DNA from: JAKPCT01 sp029553165
GTDB lineage: Bacteria; Bacillota; UBA4882; UBA8346
Length of the DNA: 34,966 nt
Direction of reading: 5' to 3'
Assembly (NCBI GenBank): GCA_035359995.1
Contig: DAORZT010000025.1
Span: 1-34,966, forward strand
Shown here: positions 1 to 7,322 of the stretch, piece after piece
How the letters are laid out: the number at the start of each line of letters is the position of its first letter
Numbering within the stretch: the stretch's first letter is position 1
The notes under the pieces: generated by a model
The model's input: only the letters and a program-made list of their open reading frames with translations
What the model was told of the DNA's origin: nothing
Databases searched by the model: none
Position numbers and translations under genes: made by a program

Positions 1-12
1 GGGCGGTTTTTT
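1..12 (+). terminator. right arm of a truncated plus-strand terminator
   Basis: The window opens with GGGCGG followed by six T residues, which is what the descending arm and U-tract of a Rho-independent terminator look like. The left arm lies outside the window. If real, it ends a plus-strand gene that converges on etfA. Confidence 0.4.
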
Positions 13-38
13 GTTTCAGGTGTTACCACACCTGAAAC
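13..38. repeat. 11-bp perfect inverted repeat
   Basis: GTTTCAGGTGT (13-23) and ACACCTGAAAC (28-38) are perfect complements around a 4-nt loop. Neither strand has a good U-tract directly after the stem: the plus side continues CTTTGC and the minus side runs into A residues. It is therefore a strong hairpin but not a textbook terminator. Confidence 0.6.
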
Positions 39-49
39 TTTGCTCAAGC

Positions 50-85
50 ACATAATAAATGGATGAATCATTTCTAATTCATCCA
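50..85 (-). terminator. possible weak terminator of the etf operon
   Basis: A 9-bp inverted repeat (60-68 with 77-85, 8-nt loop) lies about 45 bases beyond the etfA stop. On the minus strand the stem is followed by ATTTATTATG, which is U-rich but interrupted, so termination efficiency is uncertain. Confidence 0.4.
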
Positions 86-129
86 CCTGGTAAATTCAAA
101 TATAATCAAATCCAAAATAATTATATTAG

Positions 130-1326
130 TTAGGCTACTCCTAATGCCTTCTTAAATTCTTTGGTCAGTAACGGAAGAATCTCCCTCACATCACCGACAA
201 TTCCATAAGTTGCAATCTTAAATATCGGTGCATCGGGATTTTTATTGATTGCAATAATGATATCTGATGATTGCATTCCTGCCATATGTTGAATTGCTCC
301 ATGAATCCCACAGGCAAAGTAAACCTTTGGACCAACAGTTTTACCGGTTTGACCGACCTGATGCGAGTAAGGAATCCACCCGGCATCAACCGCTGCCCGC
401 GATGCTCCAACCGCACCGCCTAATACTGCCGCTAGCTCTTCAACCATTGCAAAGTTTTTCGGATCACACAATCCCCGACCACCGGCGACAATGATATTAG
501 CTTCTTCGAGATTTACTGAATTGCCGACTTCATTAACGACTTCGAGGATTTTAACTCTTAGATCCCAAGTCATCTTTGAGAGATCAACCTTGACAATCTC
601 ACCGTTTCGAGCAGCGTCAAATGCCAGTGGTTTAAAAACTTTAGGACGGACTGTCGCCATCTGCGGACGATGGTTCGGACAAAGAATTGTTGCCATTAAG
701 TTACCGCCAAATGCTGGCCGGGTTTGCAGTAAATTCTTCTCTGCCACATCAACATCCAAATTGGTACAGTCAGCGGTCAGACCCGTCTCCAGTCGCGCAG
801 CTATTTTCGGAGCTAAAGAACGGCCAATCGCTGTTGCTCCCATCAGAATTATATTTGGTTTTTCTTTATTAACCAAATCGACGATCACTTGAGTATATGT
901 ATCCTCTAAGAAGTATTTTAACTCCGGAGCCTCAGCCACAAATACTTTATCAGCGCCATGAGCAATTAACTTACTTGCTTCGGATTCGATATTATCGCCC
1001 AACAAGATCGCTACCAGCGGTTCGCCAAGCTGGTCCGCCAATTTTCTGCCTTCACCCAGCAATTCATAAGCAACATTAGCTAATTTCCCTTCACGAGACT
1101 CAGCAAAAACCCAGACACCGTTGTATAATGACTTATCTATAGTTGTTTTGGTGTCACGAACAATCTCAATTGCATTAAACTTACAGGTTGAGACACAAGC
1201 ACCACAGAGATTACAACCATCTTTAATAACTGCTTTCTTATCAATTACTTCAATAATGCCAAATGGACAACTAGGTACACAGACCTTACATCCGTAACAT
1301 TTATCCACGAGCACTTTAATACTCAT
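130..1326 (-). CDS. etfA: electron transfer flavoprotein alpha subunit with N-terminal 2x[4Fe-4S] ferredoxin domain
   Basis: The alpha subunit of electron transfer flavoprotein carries FAD and passes electrons between acyl-CoA dehydrogenases and other carriers in the cytoplasm. Residues 1-60 form a bacterial ferredoxin domain with two CxxCxxCxxxC clusters (C10, C13, C16, C20 and C38, C41, C44, C48). The ETF N-domain follows, and the C-terminal FAD domain shows GRGLCDPKNF, a GASRAAVDAGW segment and GQTGKTVGP. I place the start at ATG 1326 because AGAAGGAGG sits just upstream; the frame stays open to 1356 but without a ribosome site there. At 398 aa it is longer than plain EtfA (about 320-340) because of the ferredoxin. 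It follows etfB by 74 bases and a terminated acyl-CoA dehydrogenase gene. The ferredoxin fusion recalls CarE of the caffeyl-CoA reductase complex, so a bifurcating or ferredoxin-linked role is possible but not shown. Confidence 0.93.
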   Translation of the reverse strand: MSIKVLVDKCYGCKVCVPSCPFGIIEVIDKKAVIKDGCNLCGACVSTCKFNAIEIVRDTKTTIDKSLYNGVWVFAESREGKLANVAYELLGEGRKLADQLGEPLVAILLGDNIESEASKLIAHGADKVFVAEAPELKYFLEDTYTQVIVDLVNKEKPNIILMGATAIGRSLAPKIAARLETGLTADCTNLDVDVAEKNLLQTRPAFGGNLMATILCPNHRPQMATVRPKVFKPLAFDAARNGEIVKVDLSKMTWDLRVKILEVVNEVGNSVNLEEANIIVAGGRGLCDPKNFAMVEELAAVLGGAVGASRAAVDAGWIPYSHQVGQTGKTVGPKVYFACGIHGAIQHMAGMQSSDIIIAINKNPDAPIFKIATYGIVGDVREILPLLTKEFKKALGVA

Positions 1327-1400
1327 TGCAATCCTCCTTCTGGATTTATCATTCAATGATGATCTCGGTTGAAAAATATTTCCTAAATAAATCCGTTCGA

Positions 1401-2186
1401 TTAAACAATTTTACGACTGACAATCGCCTCAACCAAGGTCTTTACAGCTTCTTCAACATTCTCGCAATAAATTTCACCTTGACATTTCATATCCGGAATA
1501 AAGATCCGTTTCACCCAAGTCGGGGAACCGTTTAAACCAACCTTATCCGGATCAGCACCAATCATCTCCGCACTCCAAACCGGGATCTCAACATTTTTAG
1601 CGCGCATCTTCCCTTTTAACGAAGGTAAGCGCGGCTCATTGATCTCTTTTACTACTGTCACCAATGCTGGTAACGGCAGTTGCACCCGTTCATAACCGTC
1701 TTCGTTCATCCGTTCAACAATCATCTCTTGTTCATTGATTTCGTCAATCTTTTTCACATAAGTAACATGAGGAATTCCTAATTTTTCAGCAATTTCCGGC
1801 CCTACTTGCGCGGTATCGCCATCAATCGCCTGTTTACCACAGAAAATCAGTTGCACGTCTCCGATCTTCTCAATTCCTTTTGCTAAAGCGTATGATGTCG
1901 CTAAGGTGTCCGCTCCTGCAAAGGCCCGATCAGAAAGTAAAATCGCCTCATCAGCACCCATTGCAATTGCTTCTTTTAGAGCTTCCGCAGCTTGGGGGGG
2001 CCCCATTGATAAAACAGTTACCGTCCCTCCAAGCTTCTCTCTAGTCCGTAACGCTTCTTCAATTGCATACATATCAAAAGGGTTGATGATACTGGCTACG
2101 CCTTCCCGAATTAATGTATTGGTTTCAGGATTAATTTTAACTTCGGTAGTATCAGGAACCTGTTTCACACAAACAACGATTTTCAA
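1401..2186 (-). CDS. etfB: electron transfer flavoprotein beta subunit
   Basis: EtfB pairs with EtfA and binds AMP or, in bifurcating types, a second FAD and NADH. The 261-aa length and conserved features are typical: the N-terminus MKIVVCVKQVPDTTEV, the ALREK-type helix after it, FCGKQAIDGDTAQVGPE and PALVTVVKEINEPRLPS. The start codon is TTG (2184-2186), preceded by GGAGGAGG at 6-9 bases, and no better start exists. It lies between the acyl-CoA dehydrogenase gene upstream and etfA downstream. A terminator at 2248-2271 separates it from the dehydrogenase, so etfBA may depend on read-through or on a promoter I could not identify in the 60-base gap. Whether it is the bifurcating subtype cannot be settled by eye. 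Confidence 0.93.
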   Translation of the reverse strand: MKIVVCVKQVPDTTEVKINPETNTLIREGVASIINPFDMYAIEEALRTREKLGGTVTVLSMGPPQAAEALKEAIAMGADEAILLSDRAFAGADTLATSYALAKGIEKIGDVQLIFCGKQAIDGDTAQVGPEIAEKLGIPHVTYVKKIDEINEQEMIVERMNEDGYERVQLPLPALVTVVKEINEPRLPSLKGKMRAKNVEIPVWSAEMIGADPDKVGLNGSPTWVKRIFIPDMKCQGEIYCENVEEAVKTLVEAIVSRKIV

Positions 2187-2247
2187 TTTACTTCTCCTCC
2201 TCCACGGTTGTTTGAATAAACTTATCTTCGTTAACCCGTTTTAACCT

Positions 2248-2271
2248 AAAAAAGCGCCCCATAGGGGCGCT
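2248..2271 (-). terminator. Rho-independent terminator after the acyl-CoA dehydrogenase gene
   Basis: AGCGCCCC and GGGGCGCT (2253-2260, 2264-2271) pair around a 3-nt loop, followed on the minus strand by six U. It begins 7 bases after the dehydrogenase stop and lies about 60 bases before etfB, which suggests higher expression of the dehydrogenase than of etfBA. Confidence 0.85.
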
Positions 2272-2278
2272 GGGGATA

Positions 2279-3439
2279 TTATTTTTTCGAAGCAAGCTCT
2301 TTAATGAGTTCCAGCGCGATTACATTACGCTGAATCTGATTTGTACCTTCATAAATTTGGGTGATCTTCGCATCACGCATCATCTTCTCTACCGGATATT
2401 CTTTCATGTATCCATAACCACCCAATACCTGAACTGCATCAACAGTTACTTTCATGGCAACATCCGAAGCAAAAAGTTTGGCCATTGCCGATTCTTTTGA
2501 GAAGTTTTTGGCACCAGCATCAATCATTCGGGCAGTAGCATAAACCAGTGCCCGTGCTGCTTCAAGTTGGGTAGCCATGTCAGCTAACATATGTTGAATA
2601 GCTTGGAATGAAGAGATTGATTGGCCAAATTGTTTCCGTTCCCGAGCATACTTAACAGCAACATCCAATGCACCTTGAGCAATACCAATCGCTTGAGCGC
2701 CAATACCAGGTCTGGTACGGTCAAATGTTTTCATTGTTGCAATAAAACCGATACCTTCTTTGCCACCAAGCAAGTTTTCTTTAGGGACGCGGCAATTGTC
2801 GAAGATCAATTCACGGGTAGCCGAAGCGCGGATTCCCATCTTATTTTCTTTCTTTCCAAAACTGAAACCCGGGGTCCCTTTTTCAACGATAAAACAGCTG
2901 ATTCCCCGAGGACCTTTTTTCTTATCAGTAACTGCCATAACCGTATAAATCTCCGCTTCGCCACCGTTAGTGATCCACTGTTTGGTTCCGTTCAATACAT
3001 ATTCATCACCATCTAAAACAGCGGTAGTTTCCATTCCGGCCGGATCGCTTCCCGCATTGGCTTCAGTTGCTGCAAAAGCGGCTAATCTCTTTCCGGAAGC
3101 AATATCCGGAAGATATTTTTTCTTCTGTTCTTCGGAACCCAATACCAGGATTGGCATACAACCCAGTCCTGAAGCAGCATAGCTTACCGCAACACCACTA
3201 CAGGCACGGGAGAGTTCTTCAACAACCAGGCATTGTTCAAAAACTCCGCCACCAAGTCCGCCATACTCCTCAGGTAAGTAAACACCAAAAAGGTCAGCAT
3301 CAGCAATAATCTTCATTAAATCCCAAGGAAATTCGTTCTTTTCATCCAGTTCCAATGCCCGTGGCGCAATCTTCTCATCTGCAATTCGCCGGGCTAAATC
3401 TTTAATCATTAACTGTTCTTCGGTCAAAAAATAATCCAA
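2279..3439 (-). CDS. acyl-CoA dehydrogenase (short-chain/butyryl-CoA type)
   Basis: This FAD flavoprotein of the acyl-CoA dehydrogenase family interconverts acyl-CoA and trans-2-enoyl-CoA and hands electrons to ETF. The 386-aa product shows the family signatures AATEANAGSDPAGMETTA and KQWITNGGEA (FAD/substrate domain), QFGQSISSFQAIQHMLADMA, and near the C-terminus IYEGTNQIQRNVIA, whose Glu (about residue 364) is the position of the catalytic base in short- and medium-chain enzymes. The frame extends to a GTG at 3448, but the GAGGAGG ribosome site touches that codon. TTG at 3437-3439 is 9 bases from it and gives the family-like N-terminus MDYFLTEEQ, so I choose TTG. Position beside etfBA implies a shared electron-transfer pathway. 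Substrate (butyryl-, branched- or other acyl-CoA) is not decidable. Confidence 0.93.
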   Translation of the reverse strand: MDYFLTEEQLMIKDLARRIADEKIAPRALELDEKNEFPWDLMKIIADADLFGVYLPEEYGGLGGGVFEQCLVVEELSRACSGVAVSYAASGLGCMPILVLGSEEQKKKYLPDIASGKRLAAFAATEANAGSDPAGMETTAVLDGDEYVLNGTKQWITNGGEAEIYTVMAVTDKKKGPRGISCFIVEKGTPGFSFGKKENKMGIRASATRELIFDNCRVPKENLLGGKEGIGFIATMKTFDRTRPGIGAQAIGIAQGALDVAVKYARERKQFGQSISSFQAIQHMLADMATQLEAARALVYATARMIDAGAKNFSKESAMAKLFASDVAMKVTVDAVQVLGGYGYMKEYPVEKMMRDAKITQIYEGTNQIQRNVIALELIKELASKK

Positions 3440-3496
3440 AAAATTCACCCTCCTCGGTTACAAATCAAAAAAATATAAAATCAGCAAATTAATAAC

Positions 3497-3526
3497 ATAC
3501 TATCATAAGCGGTCAATGCTTGTCAA
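3497..3526 (-). promoter_or_regulatory. SigA-type promoter for the acyl-CoA dehydrogenase gene
   Basis: On the minus strand a perfect TTGACA (3521-3526) is 18 bases before TAGTAT (3497-3502). An overlapping alternative, TTGACC (3511-3516) with TATTAA (3489-3494), is also possible. The start codon follows about 50 bases downstream. Confidence 0.55.
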
Positions 3527-3557
3527 GCTAACAGCCACGCTACTTAATCAACATTTA

Positions 3558-3576
3558 GTTATTTAAATGAAATAAC
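3558..3576. repeat. 7-bp inverted repeat upstream of the dehydrogenase promoter
   Basis: GTTATTT (3558-3564) and AAATAAC (3570-3576) are perfect complements 5 bases apart, between the kdsD stop and the dehydrogenase promoter. There is no U-tract, so an operator is more likely than a terminator. The binding protein is unknown. Confidence 0.4.
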
Positions 3577-3618
3577 AATCTTTTTAAATTGTGAAAAACA
3601 TTTTTATTTCTTTTGAAG

Positions 3619-4602
3619 TCATTTTTTGATCCCGGTTAAACCCTTAATGATTTCATGTAAATGAATGATCCCAATCGCAATTCCATCACTGTCAATAACA
3701 GGTAAAACTGTAATGCCTTTCTCTTCCATAATGTGCATTGCCTCGGCAGCCAGTTTTTCCTGAGTTATTGATTTCGGGTTCCTGGTCATAACTTCTTCTA
3801 CCGGTAATTCCAGTGGATTTTGATATTTTTCTAAAATTCGCCGCAGATCACCGTCTGTGATAATTCCAACCATCTTTTGAGCATCATCAACTATGACTGC
3901 GGCACCATAATTACCGTGAGATGTCATCGTTATTACCGCATCTCTCACAAATGCTTTTTGATGAATTAGCGGAATTCGCTCACCGGTATCCATCAGCTTT
4001 TCAACTGTAAGCAGGAGTTTTCTGCCCAGTGCCCCACCCGGATGATAAAGTGCAAAGTCGTCCGCATTAAAGTTACGGGCTTCCAATAATGCAATTGCCA
4101 AAGCATCACCTAAAGCCAAAGTTGTTGTGGTACTGGCAGTAGGCGCCAAACCTAACGGACAGGCTTCACGATCTACTTTAACTTCTAAAACCAGATCACT
4201 GTTTTTAGCTAAAGTAGAAGTCTTGGAAGCGGTAAAACTGACAATGGTATTACCTAAGATCTTTAAAGTGGGTAGCAACGAAATGATCTCATCATTTTCC
4301 CCACTATTAGAAATCGCAATGATTAGATCTGACGGAGTCAGCATTCCTAAATCCCCATGAATTGCCTCAGCAGGATGAAGGAAAAAAGACGGTGTACCGG
4401 TGCTGGACAATGTTGCGGAGATCTTCCGGCCTACCAACCCCGACTTCCCCATTCCGGTAATGACGACTCTACCCTCACACTTTAAGATCAGCTCAACCAC
4501 TTTGACAAAACTCTGGTCTAATTTAGCAGCCTGTTCCAAGACAGACTGGGCTTCAATCTTCAAAACTTCACGCGCCCGTTCAAGAATTGCATCACAATTC
4601 AA
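3619..4602 (-). CDS. kdsD: D-arabinose-5-phosphate isomerase (KdsD/KpsF/GutQ family)
   Basis: Converts ribulose 5-phosphate to arabinose 5-phosphate, the first committed step to Kdo. Residues about 1-185 are a SIS sugar-isomerase domain with GMGKSGLVGRKISATLSSTG, HPAEAIHGDLGM and ISNSGENDEI; then come two CBS domains (about 200-255 and 265-325), the standard KdsD layout at about 325 aa. The frame is open to a TTG at 4626, but the AAGGAAGGA ribosome site lies inside that extension. The TTG at 4600-4602, 7 bases after it, is the better start. It follows kdsA by 46 bases and ends the Kdo operon; after it come a promoter and the acyl-CoA dehydrogenase gene. The usual next gene, kdsC, is missing here. 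Confidence 0.92.
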   Translation of the reverse strand: MNCDAILERAREVLKIEAQSVLEQAAKLDQSFVKVVELILKCEGRVVITGMGKSGLVGRKISATLSSTGTPSFFLHPAEAIHGDLGMLTPSDLIIAISNSGENDEIISLLPTLKILGNTIVSFTASKTSTLAKNSDLVLEVKVDREACPLGLAPTASTTTTLALGDALAIALLEARNFNADDFALYHPGGALGRKLLLTVEKLMDTGERIPLIHQKAFVRDAVITMTSHGNYGAAVIVDDAQKMVGIITDGDLRRILEKYQNPLELPVEEVMTRNPKSITQEKLAAEAMHIMEEKGITVLPVIDSDGIAIGIIHLHEIIKGLTGIKK

Positions 4603-4648
4603 ATACTGTTCCTTCCTTCTCTTCAAGTATTTTCACACGACGAAAGAT

Positions 4649-5458
4649 TTAGTTCTCATTAGAATGCTCTTTAACGGTCTTATCAATTGCCACCAAAACT
4701 TTGAGTAGACTACTGAGGTCCGACAGGCGGATCATATTGGGACCATCCGATTTCGCTACATCCGGATTGTCATGGACCTCAAGAAAGATTCCATCGACAC
4801 CGGTGGCAACGGCAGCCCGGCATAAATAAGGTACAAAACTCCGATCGCCTCCGGTTGCTTTACCTAAACCACCGGGTTTCTGAACACTGTGTGTCCCGTC
4901 AAAGACAACCGGTACTCCAAAAGAACGCATGATTGGCAACGAACGCATATCAACCACCAGATTATGATAACCGAAAGATACACCCCGCTCTGTCAGGATC
5001 ACTTGCCGGTTACCGGTTGAGTAAACCTTTTCAAGCACATTTTTCATATCTTCCGGGGCACTGAACTGTGCTTTTTTTACATTAATAATTTTTTTGGTTT
5101 GTGCCGCCGCAACAATCAAATCAGTCTGCCGCGAAAGAAAAGCCGGAATCTGGATAATATCCAATACCTCCGCCGCAGCCTCAATCTGACTTACGCAATG
5201 GACATCAGACAAAACCGGAAGTTGCAATTCCTGCTTGATCTTTTTTAAGATTTCCAGACCAGCTTTTAAACCGGGCCCCCGAAACGAATCAACTGCACTC
5301 CGGTTAGCCTTGTCATACGATGCTTTAAAGACTAACTTTACCCCGGCATCTGCCGCAATCTTCTTCAGTTCAGTTGCCATCATCCAGGTATGCTCCGGAG
5401 ATTCAATCACACAAGGACCGGCTATTAAAAGTAATTGCTCACCAAATAATTGCTTCAT
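4649..5458 (-). CDS. kdsA: 3-deoxy-8-phosphooctulonate synthase (Kdo-8-P synthase)
   Basis: Condenses arabinose 5-phosphate with phosphoenolpyruvate to Kdo 8-phosphate in the cytoplasm. The 269-aa TIM-barrel shows LLIAGPCVIES, a KASYDKANRSA substrate loop, SDVHCVSQ, DIIQIPAFLSRQTDL, FGYHNLVVDMRSLP and FDGTHSVQKPG. The Cys in GPC (residue 16) marks the metal-dependent class; the metal-independent class has Asn at this position. The frame begins TTG-ATG, and the ATG at 5458 has ideal spacing (7 bases) from AAGGAG. It starts 11 bases after kdsB ends. It is a distant superfamily relative of the DAHP synthase at 11557. Confidence 0.95.
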   Translation of the reverse strand: MKQLFGEQLLLIAGPCVIESPEHTWMMATELKKIAADAGVKLVFKASYDKANRSAVDSFRGPGLKAGLEILKKIKQELQLPVLSDVHCVSQIEAAAEVLDIIQIPAFLSRQTDLIVAAAQTKKIINVKKAQFSAPEDMKNVLEKVYSTGNRQVILTERGVSFGYHNLVVDMRSLPIMRSFGVPVVFDGTHSVQKPGGLGKATGGDRSFVPYLCRAAVATGVDGIFLEVHDNPDVAKSDGPNMIRLSDLSSLLKVLVAIDKTVKEHSNEN

Positions 5459-5469
5459 CAATCTTCTCC

Positions 5470-6201
5470 TTAATAACCCAGTATTTTTCTTACGCGTTCC
5501 AAATCTTCAGGAGTATCGACTCCAACAGAATCAGCTTTAACTTCCACTACCCGGATGCGGTAACCGTGGCCTAAAGCCCGCAGTTGTTCGAGAGATTCAG
5601 ACAATTCCAAAGTTGTCTGCGGTAGTTTAATATAATTCAAAAGAAATTCCCGGCGATAACCGTACAAACCAATATGTTTCCAATAAACCGCTTTTTCCTG
5701 ATTTCGCGGATAAGGAATTACGGAACGGGAGAAATACAAAGCATCTCCCTGCTCATTAGTAACGACTTTCACTACCGAAGGTTCCCTGATCTGTGCTTCA
5801 TCAGTTAAGAGTACTTTGGCAGTTGACATTGCTAACGTTGGATCATCAAGTAAAGGTTGCGCAATACTGTCAATCACTTCACCCTTGATTAGAGGTTCAT
5901 CTCCCTGAATATTGATTATCAAGTCATAGCCGGGATTACGCTCTGCCACTTCTGCCAAGCGATCCGTCCCAGTCGGATGATCGGGTGAAGTCAATTCGGC
6001 TTTACCGCCAAAACTCAAGACCGCCTCATAAATGCGTTGGTCATCAGTAGCGACCAAAATTTCATCCAACAATTTCGCTTTTTGCACTGCCTCATAAACC
6101 CATTGGATCATCGGCTTGTCCCCGATCTTTAACAGGGGTTTTCCCGGCAAACGCGTTGAATGATACCGGGCTGGTATAACGCCTAAAATTTTCATATTCA
6201 T
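5470..6201 (-). CDS. kdsB: CMP-Kdo synthetase (3-deoxy-manno-octulosonate cytidylyltransferase)
   Basis: Activates Kdo with CTP to CMP-Kdo, the donor used by WaaA. The 243-aa product has the nucleotidyltransferase start GVIPARYHSTRLPGKPL, then VATDDQRI, TGTDRLAEVAE, INIQGDEPLI and FSRSVIPYPR, all diagnostic of KdsB. The start ATG at 6199-6201 overlaps the lpxK stop as ATGA, suggesting translational coupling, and AAAGGA lies 5-6 bases upstream. A second in-frame ATG at 6195 is also possible. It sits in the operon between lpxK and kdsA. Confidence 0.95.
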   Translation of the reverse strand: MNMKILGVIPARYHSTRLPGKPLLKIGDKPMIQWVYEAVQKAKLLDEILVATDDQRIYEAVLSFGGKAELTSPDHPTGTDRLAEVAERNPGYDLIINIQGDEPLIKGEVIDSIAQPLLDDPTLAMSTAKVLLTDEAQIREPSVVKVVTNEQGDALYFSRSVIPYPRNQEKAVYWKHIGLYGYRREFLLNYIKLPQTTLELSESLEQLRALGHGYRIRVVEVKADSVGVDTPEDLERVRKILGY

Positions 6202-7322
6202 TTCCGTCCTTTACTCATAACATTATTGATTATCCGGTCCGCCATCAAATCATTAACCGTAAACTCCAACTCACAAATATAACACTGGATTCCGGCCTTC
6301 ACAAATTCGGCGGCAAACTGTTGGAGTTTAACAGCATCCTTTCCGGTAACAATTAATACATTAAGTCCTAAGTCGGTTAAGGAATTAACAATCTCTCTTA
6401 TATCATCAGCCGTCCAATAGTAATGGTCTGGAAATGGCTGAAAATATTTAATCGTAGCTTTAGTCCGTTCTACAGTTTGATAAAATTGTTCCGGATTCCC
6501 AATTGCCGTTAATACAGCAACCAGTTCGTGCATCAAATGCCCGTTGGGGATTATCGCTTGCTTATCACTTAATGAGCGAAAATAACATTGATTGGCTTCT
6601 ACTTTCAAAAAGGGTGCTTTAAGATTAAGGTTTTGCAATCTTCGAATGATCAGGTCCACCTGCTCCGGATCAACCTGTTCAGTACGTGTTAGAAAGATCA
6701 TTCCCGCACGTTTTAACGCAGTAACAGGTTCCCGTAACAACCCCCGCGGAATTAAATGATTATTACTAAAAGGATTTAGGGCATCGATCAAGACAATATC
6801 CAAATCCCGCCACAAACGACAGTATTGAAATCCGTCATCCAAAATAAATACCGAGATTTCAGGTCGCTCTTGTAAAGCTTTATTTGCCATCCGGAGACGG
6901 TCTTGTCCAACTACAATCGGTACTCCGGCTAATACTTCCGCTAACAGATACGGCTCATCACCGACAGCTTCAGGTGATAGCACTTCTAAATCTTCACCGG
7001 TAAAGATCAACCCTGACTGTTGATACTTCCCCTTATAACCTCTGGTTAAAATCGCCGGTTTCCAGCCGGATTGTTGCAGCCGCTGCGCCAACCAGATCAC
7101 CGTCGGTGTCTTTCCGGTCCCGCCTGTAATAATATTCCCGACACTAATCACTGGGACCGGCAACCGCTGCGGACGGGTCAATAACTGCCTGCCTTTTAAC
7201 AATAGATAGTATATGATTTCCAAACATCCAAGCAACCAGCGGATGAGCGTAGCCTTAAAGCCTTTGGTTTTTCCTGAAATTACACTTAATAAATAATGCT
7301 CCAATGAATTATTATTTTTCAC
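6198..7322 (-). CDS. lpxK: tetraacyldisaccharide 4'-kinase
   Basis: LpxK phosphorylates the 4' position of the lipid A disaccharide at the inner face of the cytoplasmic membrane. The 374-aa protein shows a hydrophobic N-terminal segment (about 27-45), SVGNIITGGTGKTP with the P-loop at residues 67-72, LTRGYKGK, GDEPYLLA, ILDDGFQYCRLWRDLDIVLID and RGLLREP, the family hallmarks. The start is GTG at 7322 with AGAGG 6 bases upstream, overlapping the end of waaA by 11 bases; the 3' end overlaps kdsB by 4 bases. Its presence is strong evidence for lipid A and hence for an outer membrane. Confidence 0.95.
   Translation of the reverse strand: MKNNNSLEHYLLSVISGKTKGFKATLIRWLLGCLEIIYYLLLKGRQLLTRPQRLPVPVISVGNIITGGTGKTPTVIWLAQRLQQSGWKPAILTRGYKGKYQQSGLIFTGEDLEVLSPEAVGDEPYLLAEVLAGVPIVVGQDRLRMANKALQERPEISVFILDDGFQYCRLWRDLDIVLIDALNPFSNNHLIPRGLLREPVTALKRAGMIFLTRTEQVDPEQVDLIIRRLQNLNLKAPFLKVEANQCYFRSLSDKQAIIPNGHLMHELVAVLTAIGNPEQFYQTVERTKATIKYFQPFPDHYYWTADDIREIVNSLTDLGLNVLIVTGKDAVKLQQFAAEFVKAGIQCYICELEFTVNDLMADRIINNVMSKGRK

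Noticed and set aside
491..892. 133-aa plus-strand open frame
   Set aside because: Antisense to etfA, without ribosome site or domain.
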